This document shows, piece after piece, positions 45,204 through 56,210 of a stretch of 64,000 bases of DNA (position 1 is the first letter of the stretch; each line of letters opens with the position of its first letter). Both the position numbers and the translations under genes were made by a program. The DNA comes from Oikopleura dioica (taxonomy: Eukaryota; Chordata; Appendicularia; Copelata; Oikopleuridae): assembly GCA_907165135.1 (NCBI GenBank), contig OU015568.1, positions 9,308,501-9,372,500 of the forward strand. Reading direction: 5' to 3'. The notes beneath the pieces are model-generated. The model did not search any database. It had not been told where the DNA came from and was given only the letters and a program-made list of their open reading frames with translations.

Positions 45204-47422
45204 ATGAACGTTGAAGTTGGGGACAGGGTCGTTGCACGGACATCAGATGGAATCGCGTACACTGGAGTTATCATAGAGGTACAGTCTGTCAATTTTTCGT
45301 TGGTTTTATTGTAGAAATCGCCGTCGGGAATCGACGGGCTTAGTTTTGACCTTTCCTCAATGCTAAAAACTGCTAATGTTACGGGTTTCAGACAGACAAA
45401 AAACGACTTGAAGTTTCTTTACAATTCGATGATGATAAGCAGATTTTGTGGCAACGATATTCAGGTACACTTGCTCAAAATTGAAGAAACTATTAAGAAT
45501 AAAGAATTCGTGTTTTTTTTTATGAAAATTGTAATTTTCAGAAGTTCGACTGTTGGAGAAGAAAAGCTCCTCTGCCTCTCGATGTAGAGAATGCTTCAGC
45601 CCCGGTGATGAAGATGAAAAAAAGTTGAAAGTTTGCGACAAATGCGGAGAAGGATTCCACGCAAGTTGTCATCGCCCGAATCTGACCATTGCCGATTTGG
45701 ATGGACAAAAATGGCTTTGCAGGTAATTTGCTTTTTGTTGGAAATTTAAAATTTGGCTTATTTGAAATTTAGATTCTGCATTTTCTCGCTTTGCTCAAGA
45801 AAAGGAGGAGCTGTTGTTCCAGAACATCTGCGATCTCAGTGGCAACGCGTGCGAATGTCGCTTGCTTACGATAAACAAGCGCTGAATTGGGATGCTCTTT
45901 ACAGGGTAAGCATTATGACATGCATTCTTTTCCACAAACAATGGTCTTTTTAGATAAACGAGCAAGAGTTGTACTGTTACTGCGGCGCTCCTGGCGACTG
46001 GAATCAGAAAATGCTCCAATGTCTCGATTGCCGTCAGTGGTTTCACGAAGCTTGCCTGGAAAAAGGAAGAATTCTCAAGAAGCCATTGATGAATGCGGAT
46101 TTGTATTACAACTACAAATGCGCCACGTGCAAGAAAGGAGAAGATTTCATTCAACGGCTTGATCTCAGCTGGACTGAAGCCATGCAGTTGATTTTCTACA
46201 ATTTAAAGGTGATCATTTTCCCTGTGTTAAAATCTGGAAAGGTCCTGTTTTCTTCCCTGAGTTAACCGACAAGCCGTTCTGTCCAATTTTCAACCTCTTT
46301 TTCTAGTTCGTCGCGCCACAACAGTACTTTCGATTGGACACAGACATCATGCGTTACACAAAACTCGTCTGGGACGATCTTCAACTCGTGAAACTGTCGA
46401 AAGAAGCGCCCGATTGGGAAAGAAGAAAAGAAAAGATTGTCGAAGCAATGACGTCTTCTACCGAAATCTTCAGGCAATACAAACATGCAAATGGGCAGCT
46501 AATGAAGCTCTGGAAACTGCTTGACGAATCGACGGTAATATCAAGTGACGATGATCTTTTGGGTTGATTTTTTGTCTTAGCCGCCGAAGCCATCGAAAAA
46601 AACGCGACGATTGGCGCTAGAAATGTCATTGAAGGAACCTCTTTCCCGCACCCTATCCAGCTCTACGTCGGAGACGAACGGGAAGCTCAAATTGAAGATT
46701 TCTCTTTCTCCCTCGAGCTCTTCAACCAACGAAGCCAAAAAAACGCCACTCAAGTTCAATTTCCGAGGTGACATTTATCGAAATTGTGTTTTGTAAAGCT
46801 CCCTCTCAGGATTCCGACGATGTTTTCATGAAAAACAATATGCGACAATCCCCTGTTAGAACGCCTACCAGTATAAAGAAAAATCCGCTCAAACTAAACT
46901 ACTCGCCTGCCCAAAAACTGCCGAAAAATGGATCCACCCCCACCCTGCCAAATGAATGGTCCCCCTCCTCGCCGAAACTTCCTCATCCCACGGTAATCTA
47001 CGTCATTTTCCCTCCCTTTTATTGAGGTTGGTTCTAGAGCTTACGAAAAGTCGCCAAGAAAGAATCCCCCGTCAAGAAGCCAAAAACACTCGCGAAGAAT
47101 TTCAAAAAAGGTTCATCAAGTTCAAAAGTCGGAAAGTCGTCGACCGAAACTGGTTCTACGAGGTACTTTTTTCCTTGTTTGACCTTTTTCTACATTTTGT
47201 TGTTTCAGTTCCGCAGTTTCGCGAATCTCGCCAACGCCAAATGCAAAAGCGAAGGAATCCCCGTTTACCCTTTCAAGCGCTATTGAAGAACAGCCGAAAT
47301 TCGATGCAAAGTGGAGAATGGCCTCTGGCGAAGGGTTCCGCATTCTCGGACGCCGGCGAGAACCATCCGGTATCATTTCCTATCAAATCGAGTGGGAACA
47401 AAACTCCAACGTCGACTACTAA
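45204..47422 (+). CDS. PHF19: Polycomb-like protein (PHF1/MTF2/PHF19 orthologue)
   Basis: Accessory subunit family of PRC2 that reads histone tails and CpG DNA and promotes H3K27 methylation. Ten exons (45204-45278, 45392-45464, 45542-45722, 45773-45905, 45954-46208, 46307-46534, 46581-46767, 46799-46992, 47038-47162, 47209-47422) give 554 aa. Tudor: VGDRVVARTSDGIAYTGVII, DDDKQILWQRYSEV. PHD1: CRECFSPGDEDEKKLKVCDK, CGEGFHASCH. PHD2: LYCYCGAPGDWNQKMLQCLD, CRQWFHEAC. The extended-homology region follows (LSWTEAMQLIFYNLK, APQQYFRLDTDIMRYTKLVW). A long Ser/Lys/Pro-rich linker precedes the C-terminal chromo-like motif FRILGRRREPSGIISYQIEW, as in vertebrate PCL proteins. There is a single gene of this type here; the symbol denotes the subfamily, not a specific paralogue. 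Confidence 0.92.
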
Positions 47423-48779
47423 TTTTCATTCGTCCAAAGCGTGATCAATGCATTCGGTGCATTTGAAACTCCGCCACAAATAGATCTATTTATATGCTGT
47501 TAAATATGGCGTACCCTTATTTACATTTTAGAGCGTAAGGGGGGTGCGAATATTTTATTCAAACCAGTATCATAATATTTAATTCATTCACAACCTAGTT
47601 TTAGAGTTCGAAGTTTCCCTCTCCCTCTCCCTCTCCCCATTTTTCCCTACTGCCAGGAACTGTAACATCCTCAGCTCTAAAAAAAACACCGACACCATTT
47701 TTCATTACCAATCTTTCAAAAGATTCAGCGAATCGTTCGCGAATTCCATCACTTTTTTAACACACTCGTTAGACCAAGCGCATTTTTTCCATTTTTATTT
47801 TCTATTTTTGCAGTTCTACCGCTCTTTTTTCCACAAAGCTGCTGGACGAAAACCTGTCATATTTTTTTCCTAGTTTTTTCCGACTTGACAGTTGGCTTAA
47901 TAAAGACAGAAACTATTTAAAACTACTGTACAACTGTACTGTCAAGCTTTTTATAAGTTAATTAAAAGTTAGACAAATAGCTTCTGTATCTATTTTTCGT
48001 CGCTCTACTTTCTGAGTCGGATAGAACCTGTCTTTGAGATCGTATTTATATTTATACAGTGCCGCTTATTTAAACTAAAACCAGTGAGCTTTTTGCTTTC
48101 TCTTTCTCCTCTGCTGTACATTGAAAACATGACGCAAACAAAACAAATGAGCAAAAAAGCCAGAAATACACCCGTACTTAGGTACTAATTGACTCGCACG
48201 GAGTTGACTTGCGAGGTGTATTTGGCCTTGAAAGCGATTTTAATCGTGTTATAATTTGGTTTATTTCTGTTCAAATTTCTGAAAGCATTATCAGGGTTCT
48301 TCAAAAGACGTTTCAAAGTTGAAGGATTCTTTCATGCACTGCCGGCGAAGTTTCGCTTTTTCGCGGTCAGTTACAGTCATTTTAGACAATATGTTTGGGG
48401 TAACTTCCTAATTGACCTGTTCCTTCAGCATAGTTAGACATCTGGTAGCTTCCATCAATAGATGTTCTTTTCGCGATTCAAGTTTTTTGCATAAATATGG
48501 AAGGTTAAATGATATACCGTATGTGTAACCTAATTTAGTCTTGGAAAACTGTTCTTGCAGACAATTTTCGCGGTCGTAAGCAACCGCGATAATGAATACA
48601 TTTGGGAAACAGTGAAAACTGTGCTAATGCATTTTGGAACCGCATTGACTGACTCCTGGGCTGGAAGAGAGTCTGATAATGACATTGACAAGTTCAGGGT
48701 ATTGGGTGATCATTTTCGTGACTTCAGGGCATCCACCTCTTTTTCAAAGTTCCTGTTACTGTAATTGAATAACTTTGAT
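47423..48779. other. Intergenic region with a CT-rich microsatellite
   Basis: About 1.35 kb. TCCCTC repeats at 47616-47638. A hairpin-like pair AAATACACC / GGTGTATTT lies at about 48166-48228. No coding exon recognised on either strand. Confidence 0.5.
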
Positions 48780-49067
48780 TTACTTGAGGTTTTCGATGAA
48801 GTCGACGCAAACTTGATACTGTGCATGCAGCATGACATTCGTATTGTCTTCGCTGGTAAAGTCCACGGGGAAGAACTACCAGTAAACAGATAATTAGGAT
48901 TAGTAGTTTACTCGGTTGACTTGACGCACCTTGAAGAAAGTCGCATCATCGCAGGGTTTAGCCAGGCAGGCGCGATCAAAGCCCCTAGGAAAAGAAGAGA
49001 GTCGCGTATTCTGCGCGCGGGCTCCTCCAAAAGAAAGAGCCAGAAAAATTAATCCCTTCATCATCAT
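48780..49067 (-). CDS. Small secreted protein, unknown
   Basis: Two exons (48930-49067 and 48780-48875) give about 77 aa. The N-terminus MMMKGLIFLALSFGGARAQ is a convincing signal peptide; the mature part has Cys residues in RACLAKPCDDATFF and YQVCVDFIEN. The GT-AG intron is 54 nt. Downstream frame ends VDFIENLK and TAA. Expected to be secreted; no family recognised. Confidence 0.6.
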
Positions 49068-49350
49068 AAAGCCAGAACACAAAATAATACAAGATTCGAA
49101 GAAGTTGGTTTTTGCTCTTTTGAAAAATAAGACCTCTTTTTTTCTTCTGGGAATCATGAGAGAGTAAATATTTAGAAGAAAATAGAAATAATGACAGATT
49201 GCAGGAACTCGGGAAAAGAGAGAAAGTTCGTTTGAATAAGCAATGAAAAAGTTCAAGTTGGGCGCTAGAAATAGAATCCCCAAGCCGTTTGATTAAATCC
49301 TCGCCCGATATTCAAGAGAGATTTTCGCAGGCAGAACGAATTTGACAGAT

Positions 49351-50617
49351 ATGGCGCGGATGAATTATTCCGACAGCGATTTGAATTTCGCCAAGACAGT
49401 TGCATCGATAAATATAGGATCTGGTGTTAGGTAGATAAGAGGATCGAGAGAGAATCTCAGTTTTATAATTCTAGCCTGCTGTGCTTATCAATTCTCGGTG
49501 TGATTGGAAACTCAGTGGTTATTTATTGCGTGCATAAATTTGAAAAATCATCAATTACGGATATCTTTGTCGGGAACCTAGCGATCGCTGATTTTTTATT
49601 TTCTTCGTTTCTACCAGTTTGGGCAGTCGAAAGATTCTACCAGGGAATCTGGATAATGAGTGAATTTATTTGCGAGTTTGCCACTTTTATCAGGTATGTC
49701 TTGGTGCCAATAAATAATTTGCGCGGGCAGAACATTAGATAATGTTGCATTACTGACATACATATCTAATTGATATGACATCTCTATGACTCTATCAAGA
49801 GCCACAGGACTTAGTTGACATATATAAATAATTTTCCAAAAAGGAAAAATCGCTAAGAAACAAGCTCATCAAGAATTCTAGTCTCTTGAACTTGTACGCT
49901 TCTGTTGCTCTTCTGATGGTAATGTCAGTCGATCGCTACTTCGCCGTCGTCTATCCATTGAAAGCGATAGCAACTCGGACAAAGCAACTCGCCTGGAAAG
50001 CAATTACAGTCGCTTGGGTTGTCGCATCCGGCTTCGCTGCCAAGGCGTTTTTCTTCCGCAAAGTTGTCAGCTGCATGTGTGGATGGCAGTTTCAAGAACA
50101 CATGTCATCGTGAGAGGAGAATAAATTCTGAGCCTTCCCTCATTTTAGGTTGTATTTTGTCTTTCGAATCACAGTTGGCTTCATTCTTCCCGTCGCTGTA
50201 ATTATCTACTGCTATATAAAAATATTCCTTACTGTCAGTAAGCGACACGATGATTTGGGCTCGGATGAGCTTCAAAGAAAAGCTAGTGATGTTCGAGGAA
50301 ATTATTCAATGAAAAGAAGGTATTCCTTGATTCACGATCCTTATTTGTTTCGAATAATCTTCCTGGTAACTAAGTTTTTTAGGCATTCAATCCGTGATAT
50401 TCGATTCTTTCATAATGCAAACAAGAAATTGACGAGAACAGCATTCTGCATCATCATCGCGTTTCTTGTTTGTTGGACGCCTAATCAGATTTTAAATGTT
50501 GTATATACCTTCAACCCTTCATACGCAACCTATCACGTGTTCATAATTACTTCGAAGTTGAGCGAAATACTGGCAATGTGCAATTCCTGCGTCACACCCT
50601 TAGGCTCGGATTTTTAA
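49351..50617 (+). CDS. Class A (rhodopsin-like) G-protein-coupled receptor
   Basis: Five exons (49351-49430, 49475-49693, 49858-50109, 50149-50319, 50383-50617) give 318 aa, all in phase. TM1 holds ILGVIGNSVVIY (GN motif), TM2 VGNLAIADFLF (LAxAD), TM3 end MSVDRYFAVVYPL (DRY), TM4 AITVAWVVASGF, TM5 FRITVGFILPVAVIIYCYI, TM6 TAFCIIIAFLVCWTPNQI (CWxP variant), TM7 MCNSCVTPL in place of NPxxY. Cys in TM3 (FICEFAT) and in loop 2 (SCMCGW) could pair. It resembles peptide/chemokine-type receptors. The protein stops directly after TM7 (GSDF), so helix 8 and tail are missing or lie in an unplaced exon. The ligand is not predictable. Confidence 0.85.
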
Positions 50618-50815
50618 AAGGCTAGCTTTGTACAACTATAGAACTCGTCATTTATTATTTATAATTGGTAGTGAAAAATGGTTAAATCCGTATAAAAAGT
50701 CTACATCGCTTCGAAGCCAAAACTACCGCTGAAGATCTTGAACTCTCTACGCGGCAAACAAATAAATCGCTTGCACAATCAAAGCACAGTTATGCGCGGT
50801 AATAAAACATGAACT

Positions 50816-51001
50816 TTATTCAACAAGTTTTTCGTTTGTTTTGTCAGATTCAGGAGGAATCATCGCTGTTTTCTCATCTCCGGCTTCAAGATCGGGCTCG
50901 GATTTGATCGTCGTTTCAGGTCTTGAATTAGCTGATTATGTAATTGTTTTGAACTCTATGTACCTGTAGTTGATTTGGACTTCTTTCAGTTTTTTGTGCA
51001 T
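50816..51001 (-). CDS. Possible extra C-terminal exons of the TIR-like receptor, or a tiny gene
   Basis: Two minus-strand exons in phase around a GT-AG intron: MHKKLKEVQINYR, then PETTIKSEPDLEAGDEKTAM and ending KTNEKLVE with TAA at 50816-50818. They lie about 75 nt after the apparent stop of the receptor at 51075, so they may belong to it through a non-canonical intron. Confidence 0.35.
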
Positions 51002-51074
51002 TGGGGGCGGCAAGTGAAGTCAATTTTAGGATAAACCCCTCTTATCGAAAAAAGATTAGTGTATTTTTGCGGTT

Positions 51075-52295
51075 CTATCCCTCCCTCAGTTTATCCACCG
51101 ATTTGCGGTAGTCCTGGTCGATTCCGTAAGGACCATTAGGATTCGACAGTTCTAGCTCTTCATCGACTTTCAGGACTTCCTAAACAATCAGTAAATAAAC
51201 AGGTCCGTTGGATTTTGAACGTCACCATGAAATCCTCAGAAAAATTGACGATCGGCACCTTACCAACGACCTTGAGTTTTTCCTCGAGTTTTTGCTTGAT
51301 CTAGATAAGTTTTTTGTAAAGTATTCATAAGATATTATGAATTAAAACCTTCAGCTCATGCTCAGTCGGGAGAGGCTTGTGTCCTTCTTGTTGCGCATAA
51401 ACAGTAATGATGACTGGCTTGATTTGATTCTCCTTGCAAATTGATTGAATTTGTTCCAGTCCTTTATTCAGAAATGACTCGAAGTAGCTATTTAGCTCGC
51501 TATCGTCATGCCCTTAATTATTTTGAATTAAAATTATACAATAAACCAGATAAATGGCTTACCCATTTTCTCATCGATTCTCTTGACCAATCCAGCGGAC
51601 ATTATGTAAATAAAAACCTTTGCCGATTTGATCATCTCTTCAAACTCGCTTGTCAAATGATCCCCCTTCATGATCGTCTCTGTGGAAGACTCAACGGTGT
51701 ACCCAAGACTATCAAGATCCCGGGAGAGCTCTTTGATCAGAAATCTGTCGTGGTAAGTCGCCGCCATGAAAATATCGATGTCTTTGTCGCCCTTGTCCGA
51801 TTTCCGCGCCTGTCGGTCTTTCCACCAAAGTTTTGCTGTTGTCAGACAATGTTTGACCAAAAAGAGGACCAAGAAGATAATCAAAATGAGTCCAATCGCC
51901 CAAGTGACGCCTGTGGCAGCAGCTGAAGCCCCCGTCCCTTCTATTTTCGGTCCTTCGTAATCCATATCCAGATTAATCAGCCAACCTTCTCTCTCCGTGT
52001 GCGTCTCGTTAGTTTTTACATTGCATACTACAGGGAGAAATTCTATTTCTTCGCCGAAGACGTTTTCATAGACAGATGAAATTTCTTCATAATGATCTCT
52101 CGAAATAATCAAGCTCTCGCCAAATCCCGCCACATAATCCTCTTTGCAAAAATATGTCCAAGTCACTTTACAATTTTCAGCATCATCGGGGCAGTAGCAC
52201 GTCAAAACAATGTCGGTCAAAAGTCGAACTTCCTGAAGTGGCTCCTCAAGGAAGGAATCCGCCTCGCAATAACCAAAAAGCTCGGAAGTATGCAT
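51075..52295 (-). CDS. Single-pass membrane receptor with TIR/SEFIR-like cytoplasmic domain
   Basis: A large exon from ATG 52295 and three small ones to the stop at 51075-51077. The ectodomain (about 125 aa) has a Cys/Trp pattern like one immunoglobulin-type fold (VLTCYCPDDAENCKVTWTYF ... EFLPVVCNVKTNE). A membrane helix follows (ATGVTWAIGLILIIFLVLFL). The cytoplasmic part shows the TIR/SEFIR pattern: box-1-like KDIDIFMAATYHDRFLIKEL, LDSLGYTVESSTETIMKGDH, EMIKSAKVFIYIMSAGLV, then an alpha-helical end with KPVIITVYAQQEGHKPL. So it may be an IL-1R/IL-17R or Toll-related receptor. No signal peptide is seen at this start, so an upstream exon is likely missing. Family call is by pattern only. Confidence 0.65.
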
Positions 52296-52518
52296 CTCTT
52301 TTTATAGAGCCGAAAAATGCTGCCCGAACGTTCATCGTACGCATTGTGTAAATAGTAATGATTATTACAAGAGCAAATTGAATTTTCAATTTTGAAGTGA
52401 TCTACTATTTGGATTGAGTCCAATTTTAAAATATTGAAGAATTAATAAAAAGCCAAAGATTTCTATTTATTCAAGATCTAAAATCGAAGTTCTATTAACA
52501 GCAACAGTTGCTGAGCAA

Positions 52519-55020
52519 CTAGAAACAGTTTTCGAAGAAGGATCTGAGCTGATGGACAGAAGTTGTCGAGCTTTCATCGACTTCGGGAGATGGTGATTCA
52601 ACAACGAAAGATTCCGCTCGTTGAGAAAGTTCTGGAGACTCGACTCTTTCTTCTTGATAAATTGACTCTTGAAGATGGCTCATGCTTTCATTTGAAAGGG
52701 ATGAGATGTTACCTGCTTCCTGAATGTCCTCGTGCTCGGAATCACTGAAAAATCGGTAATAAAAATGTTCGGAATCAAGGAAGACTACCTGGAAGAGCTA
52801 GAGCTGGAGCTTGAAGCATATGATTGAGCCTCATTCTGTGTTTCATTCTGCAAGAGCTCTTCTGGCTCATAATGATGAGATTCCGAGAGAGATTTAGCTC
52901 TGTCCATCCAAGAAGAATCATCCAAATAACCAGCGTTTTTAGACTCCCAAGATGATGTGATTTTACTTACGCTGTTTTCTTGGTCCTGAATCAAATTATT
53001 CTTTCAAGAATGACCAAAACGTCAACCTTGATCTCGACCATTCGTTTAGTATAATCAGTTGAGTTCTTCTGTTGCGCTCTCCAACCTAGAATTAAAAATA
53101 CAACAGATATCTAAGATCAGTTTTAACGATAAAGATGTTACAAGACCACATTGAATGAAAGATTTGGAATTTCTTTCAACATAAAAATACCTGTCGATTG
53201 AAACTGTGCCACTAATCGGCGCACTTTACCACAAGTAAAGTGCGTCTTGGCGTATTTTTGAGCTGAATTCAATTTTTATGGAGCATTTTTTTGTTAGGCA
53301 GAAAAGGTCGGTTGCTTCCTGTACCTTTTCCAGTTTGAAATTTTGAAATGATTTTGGCGACCGAGGCGTTACCGTCGTCAGCCGGCTCGTTTTCGGGCCA
53401 TCGCTTGAGCACTGAGCCTTTTCAAGGGATCATTGATTATTTTTTCAAAGTGCAGATGAAAAAGCTGCGCGTGAAAATGTTTTTTAACAAGCTGAAAATT
53501 TAAGCTCATCATAAAAATCCTGTCCTTTTTCTCTCTGAAGTCTCATTTCTTCCTCGTTGTCTTCAGTTGCTGGATTCTGCTCTTCTGATGCCTCTTCTAT
53601 CTGATTCTGCTCTGCACTCGGTTCCTTTTCACTGGCTTCTGTTGTTTCTAGTGCTGGTTGAACATTACTTGAGGAGCTGTTGTTTGAGACTGGCGGCGCT
53701 AGCTCCTCCTCCCTGAAATAACTTTACGTCCTCGAGGATGTCCTCTCTGATTTCCTACCGGGTTTGAGGCGCCTGATCTTCCGTCTGAATTCCTTGAGAG
53801 TTTTGCTCAAGGTCTTGCCACTTTTTCAGCCGATCTTTTATGCTAAAAAAGGATTGAAAATTTCGCTATCTTCGTTGATTTCACCTGAAGCCCCGTGGAA
53901 AACTATCTCGTCGGTGAAAATACAGATTCTCTTTCTTTCTCGAGTTTAGAACAGAAATTTCGGACGAATGGAATTTTTGCTCTAAACAATCCTTTGGCAG
54001 CGCCGTCTTGATGGACTGCGGCTGCGATTTGTTCTGAAGGATTTCCTCCTTTGTCTCGTTCGGCTGTGGATAATTGATATCGGTTTTGTCCAAGTGCGAT
54101 GGATTACCATCCGATTGAACGGATTTGTACTCGTTCAACTCGACAGCTATATCTTCATCCCTATTCTGTATGAGCTCATCCCCTCGCTCTTCTTCTTTCT
54201 CAGCAGTTTTGTAAGATTCTGAGCTGCGAGTAGACGCCTCTGAGGAATTTTCCTCGCTGGAGCTTGAAATTAAATCAATTTTTCATGTAAAAATTATTTT
54301 CTAAAACTACTCAAAGTGCAAATTTAGAACTTTGATCAATGAAAACTGTTGTTTGACAAACCTAGAAGATCGAGAGACAGATCTCAGTTCCTCCTCGATT
54401 CTTTTCTTATTATCTGGTTCATTTTCTCTCTGAATTTCGACTGGCGGCATTGGGAACTCATCAAGTTTCATTTCGCTGTCATTCGTTTTCGATATGCTGA
54501 CGTGAGTTCGATCGGAGATATCCGTAAATGACTCGGTGACAGTAGTTTGGGTCGATGAGTCGCAGAAAAAAACTCTCTTTGGCTGAGCACTAGTCGGTGA
54601 AATTAACGTCGTGTTGACTTGGACCCCTATGTTTTGCGCGCTTGAGCTGGGTCAAAAATCGCTGGATTTTTTAATTCTTCCAGATCAAGATTCAAACCCT
54701 TCCTGTTATTAGCCACGCTTGAATCTGAAGAAAAAATTCTCTTACAAGTAGGACGCAGCCCAAAGGCGAAAGCTACTTTGACTCGTACCTGAGAGGCGCT
54801 GGTTGAATTCCTTGAAGCTGGAAATTCGCGCATGCCGCTGGTAGGCCTGGTCAGTTCGCTCCGCCAGATCAAGTGTTTTCGGCGACGGCGGGCGCTTACT
54901 TGCTAAATGCGGATTTGAGTTAAAAAGATCTAAAATCTCAAAGTCATGAGCAGCTCTTTCTTTGTTCTAATCGCAGTCAGGAGATTCTCTCTTACCGAAA
55001 ACAGCATCTTCATCTTTCAT
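52519..55020 (-). CDS. Ser/Glu-rich, largely disordered protein, unknown
   Basis: Start ATG 55020 (MKDEDAVF), then ASKRPPSPKTLDLAERTDQA and ARISSFKEFNQRLS, SSVANNRKGLNLDLEELKNP, a long Ser/Thr/Glu exon (about 54363-54620: PTSAQPKRVFFCDSSTQTTV, FPMPPVEIQRENEPDNKKRI) and several acidic exons (SSEENSSEASTRSSESYKTA; EEASEEQNPATEDNEEEMRL; SLSESHHYEPEELLQNETQN; SQRAESFVVESPSPEVDESS) to the stop at 52519-52521. Introns are mostly 40-60 nt, except one of about 400 nt near 53100-53500. The conserved-looking part is the short N-terminal SSFKEFNQRL block; the rest is low complexity. No family recognised. Start chosen because exon 1 joins in phase to the next. Confidence 0.6.
53213..53256. repeat. Short inverted repeat in an intron
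   Basis: GCGCACTTTAC and GTAAAGTGCG flank a CACAA loop, with flanking GCCACTAATCG / TCTTGGCG also partly paired. It may be a remnant of a small foldback element. Confidence 0.5.
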
Positions 55021-56210
55021 CGAGATTTTCAACATGTTTTTTTTAGAAAATTTTAACTTCTCTAATCCCTTCCTGAATCTTTTCTCTCCATTTTGTTCAC
55101 TTTTATTATAAGCTCTGACTTATGCATCTTTCCAATCTCGTAATTCTTCGCTACCATCTCTAAGCCAATTTTTAGGGCTTTCGGATAATTGCTTCTCCTC
55201 TTCTTATTATAGCTCCATCTTTGCCCGGGAAGCAGGCGGTCGACTTTCTTACTGCAACAACAAAAAAGAAAAAAAAAGTTACGAGGTCAAATTATCCGTC
55301 AATGCCAAATCCGCAGTAATAATTAGAGGATTCAAAGACAATAGAAACGATGCATGGGAAGATACTTTTGAATTCACGAGTAGACATCAAGAATCTCGAT
55401 CGATTACGGAGCAGACTTTTCTGCCTGAGTTATAGTAATGACACCCTTATTTTACATGAGCAAAGCATGGTTCAAAGGATTTTTGATTTTTGTAATTTAT
55501 ATCAATTCTTACCTTTCAAAAAACTTCTCTAAGAGCTCAAAAACGAGATCGATCTTCTGATAAATTCTAGTCAGAAATAAAAGCCAATACGATTAGATAA
55601 TCACTGACACGCTGAGAAACCAGAGGCCGGAAATTGTTGTTGTGTTCGGTAAAGGTAGATTGCTTCTGAAAGAAAATCAGAAGGCAAAAGCTCATTCGGA
55701 TTAACTCATCTCAAGCTTGCTCCACGACATCAATTTTCAATGCTCCGAGGAATCAACTTCGTTTTCAATTATTCATGCCTGTATTTATGTGTAAACTGCT
55801 CAAATAATGCATTTTCAAAGAAAGACTCAGCTTCTGATTACTTTTTAAAATAAATATTTTATTTACTGATGACACAGTTTGAATAAAAACAAGAAATGTT
55901 CGATAAGGCGTTAGGCCAAAGATCGAAGTGGGACGAATTTATCGCCAATGAATTAAAAACATTGGATACAAGAAAAGAAAAAGTTTCAGGACTCCGAAAT
56001 GGAGGAAAAAGCAAGAAAAGTGCGAAAAGAGGAAATTTCATGCGGAAATACAGTACGAGAGAAAATGAACGAATTCCTACTCAGAGCACAAAACAGCGGT
56101 GAAAAAAATTGAAACAGGTAAAATTTGCAACGATGCAACGGGAAAAAAGAAACGGTAACGGTAGGAATTTCAGAAAAAACTAGGAAAGTGGCTGTTCAAC
56201 TAGGACCTTT
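55021..56210. other. Intergenic; no supported gene
   Basis: AT-rich, about 1.2 kb, between two minus-strand genes: upstream region of the Ser/Glu-rich gene and 3' flank of the helical protein gene. Plus-strand frames 55896-56102 and 56125-56355 lack support. Confidence 0.45.
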
